Shown here: positions 62,067-64,000 of the stretch, in pieces
Layout: every line of letters starts with the position of its first letter
Numbering within the stretch: the stretch's first letter is position 1
From: Craterostigma plantagineum
Taxonomy: Eukaryota; Streptophyta; Magnoliopsida; Lamiales; Linderniaceae
Reading direction: 5' to 3'
Assembly: GCA_027422505.1 (NCBI GenBank)
Contig: JAPQWV010000124.1
Coordinates: 992,001-1,056,000 of the forward strand
DNA length: 64,000 bases
Notes under the pieces: model-generated
The model's database searches: none
The model's input: the letters and a program-made list of their open reading frames with translations, nothing else
What the model was told of the DNA's origin: nothing
Translations under genes and position numbers: made by a program

Positions 62067-63341
62067 ATGAAGAGAGAATATGTCTGAAGATTTTAATGAA
62101 GAGAGAAAAAGGTTTAAGAGACGTTTCTTTTTGTTGTATCTATCTGTAAAGAAGCACGCATAAGGTGGAGATGGAGATTGATTTTTTATTCTTGTTTTCT
62201 TGCAATAATATACAGTTATGCCATAAGCCTCAGATAGAAAATTTTAATTTTTAATTTTAACTACGCTTTGAATAGTTTCATGAACTTATCTTTTTTAAAC
62301 CTAAAGTTTGATTTACTGCCACGCTTTTTATGTATGTTGTATTTATTTTGTTTAAAATACAAAAATAGAGTACATTCCTGTTCTAATGGGATTCTATATT
62401 TGATATTGTGTTGATTAGCATACAAACTCTAGCTCTACAGTACACATAATTTTCAACACAAAATTAGATTTGTAGTTTTTATTTATTTATATTTTATTTA
62501 AAATATTTGATATTTTCTTATTATAATAAAATAAAATATTTTAATTTTCTTTTATTTATTGATATTTTCCATTTATTTTTCAAAATTTTAATTAAGTAAA
62601 TGCTAATTTTATATTGTAATTAATTTTTAAATTAATAATTATAATATGTTGACTTTTAAATCATAAAATACAGTTTAATAAGTCAATTATAGTAAAATAT
62701 ACAAATTTGATTTTTTATTGTAAAAATAGGGTTAATGGGTTGGATTAAAAATTAGTATAGAAAATAGAGTTTAGGAGCTTGAGTAAAAGCACTGTAGCAA
62801 CCGTATTATGTAAAATTAACTATAGCAACCGTATTATGTAAAATTAACTATATTTTTATACCGGGGTTGGAGATACTCTTAGTCCCGTAAAGTTTTTTTA
62901 AACAAAATATTGCGTTATCCCAAATTAAAATAAAAAGAACCAAACTTATTCATTAAATATTAAAACATGCTTAAATAATAATTAAGAGAAAAAAGCCTAA
63001 AATGAAGATTGAATTATATTGTTGAAATAGATTATTGTTTAGTAAGTAATTTATTTGATTGTCTGTCACCAGAAAGAACAAAGACGGCAGAAGTCGAAAT
63101 ATAGAAAACTGAGCTCGTTTTTTTTTCGCGTGCTTCGATTTATTGAATTGAGTAAATGGCTTGAAGATTCAAACCTCAATCATCAGGCGATCGGCGGTAA
63201 TTTAGCAATCATCTTTAGCGGCGTGCAACGCCGTAAAACGATCGCTTAACTACCGTCAACGGCGGTTGAATTACCTGAAAGAAGTAGTGGAAAAAGTATA
63301 TTGGATGAACAAGCGTTGAAGGATTGGCGTTCTATTTAGCA
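62008..63341. promoter_or_regulatory. promoter and leader of the MEI2-like gene, then spacer
   Basis: A (GA)n run at 62026-62060 lies directly before the MEI2-like ATG (CT on its sense strand). The rest is very AT-rich. A 31-bp unit (AGCAACCGTATTATGTAAAA) is duplicated in tandem at about 62796-62850. No gene is seen before 63342. Confidence 0.4.
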
Positions 63342-63551
63342 ATGTCCGATCTCGCGGACGTAGATTCGTCTGCTAAAATCGACGATCAGGATTTGAGAAA
63401 CGGTGAAAAGGCGGAGAGATCGATAGATTCGGATCCAGAGTTCTTCAGTTGCTTGCTCCAACCGTCGCCGTCCGATTCGGATCCGAATTACATTGGAATT
63501 AGACGCCTTTTGCTGTATCGCAAAGCGCAAGCAGGTGTTCTTCGCCGCAAG
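63342..63551 (+). CDS. first coding exon of an unrecognised conserved-looking protein (partial)
   Basis: ATG at 63342 opens a 70-codon exon (MSDLADVDSS...) that ends at RRK before a GTAGTAG donor at 63552, in phase 0. The exon is acidic, then shows EFFSCLLQPSPSDSDPNYIG and RRLLLYRKAQAGVLRRK, which look like part of a folded, conserved plant protein. I do not recognise the family with confidence. The remaining exons lie beyond the window or in its last 450 bases, where I found no clear second exon. Confidence 0.5.
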
Positions 63552-64000
63552 GTAGTAGTTTCTCTTTTTTATTGAGGATGGATGTTCCATTGTTATCGAC
63601 TGTCGGTGTAGCTAGGTGCCTTTTTGTTATATATCTGTTAGAGCAAATTCTAAATGCGAATCACGAGCGATATGTATGGAAATGGAATACCAAGGTTTGT
63701 TTATTGAGTATATGTTTCTGAAGGAGATTGGATCGAAAGTATTGAACTTGGCTTCAGTGTAGTGATAGAGATGGCAGCCCCGAAATTTGAGTAATGATGG
63801 CATTATGAATTACAATCAAATCAATGTTTTGAATGAAATAGAGATCCTGTCATCTACGAAAAAACCTTATGTAAGAGTTGTGATCCGGGCTAAAACCTTG
63901 TGTCATTCTGATGCATCCTTGTGATTGTCTTTGATATTCAATCGTAGAGGATTTGCAGTTCCCTGATTGTGAATCTTAGCATTCCCATTGTATTTTCTCC
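63552..64000 (+). other. probable intron 1 of the partial gene
   Basis: T-rich sequence without a convincing open frame, consistent with the first intron. No acceptor joining a recognisable exon is seen before the window ends. Confidence 0.4.

Overview
Plant nuclear DNA, almost certainly from a eudicot. Genes have many short GT-AG introns, AT-rich intergenic DNA, (GA)n and (TA)n microsatellites, SINEs, MITEs, Helitrons and a giant Mutator-like element. The conserved genes belong to plant-only families. The genus cannot be fixed from the sequence alone.

Layout. 1.35-2.76 kb (+): F-box/kelch gene of the At1g22040 type. 2.98-5.85 kb (-): complete 8-exon ALD1, the plastid aminotransferase that starts pipecolate/N-hydroxypipecolate synthesis for systemic acquired resistance. 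8.84-13.21 and 14.79-18.98 kb (-): two tandem 11-exon SERK3/BAK1-type co-receptor kinase genes, each carrying a different single-base frameshift. 23.27-24.43 and 25.95-27.70 kb (+): two tandem secreted Ole e 1-domain proline-rich wall proteins. 28.30-28.57 kb (+): mitochondrial ribosomal protein bTHX/S31. 31.85-46.20 kb: one 14.35-kb Mutator-like element flanked by a perfect 10-bp target-site duplication. It holds a DEK_C-domain gene, two DUF1985/ULP1-like genes in opposite orientation (one with an apparently complete protease site, one with the site lost), a decayed mudrA transposase, and clusters of a GGGACCC-type GC-rich repeat. 46.47-48.10 kb (+): BBX19-like double B-box gene, with the element inserted 263 bp before its ATG. 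50.3-57.4 kb (+): NERD-like PHD/SWIB/Plus-3/GYF/WG/CCCH protein with an AT-AC U12-type intron. 57.93 kb (+): tRNA with a proline-type body but anticodon CCG. 60.66-62.01 kb (-): MEI2-C-terminal-RRM-only protein with a GC-AG intron. 63.34 kb (+): first exon of an unrecognised gene running off the window.

Themes. ALD1 and BAK1 are both immune-signalling genes lying side by side. NERD-like proteins act in RNA-directed silencing, so a silencing factor lies about 4 kb from a large transposon of the kind that is normally silenced. Nothing in the sequence links them functionally.

Caution. At least eight coding frames are broken by what looks like loss of exactly one base, often in a homopolymer, including in conserved genes. 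Either several genes are decaying or the assembly has residual one-base deletions. Pseudogene calls should be read with that in mind.
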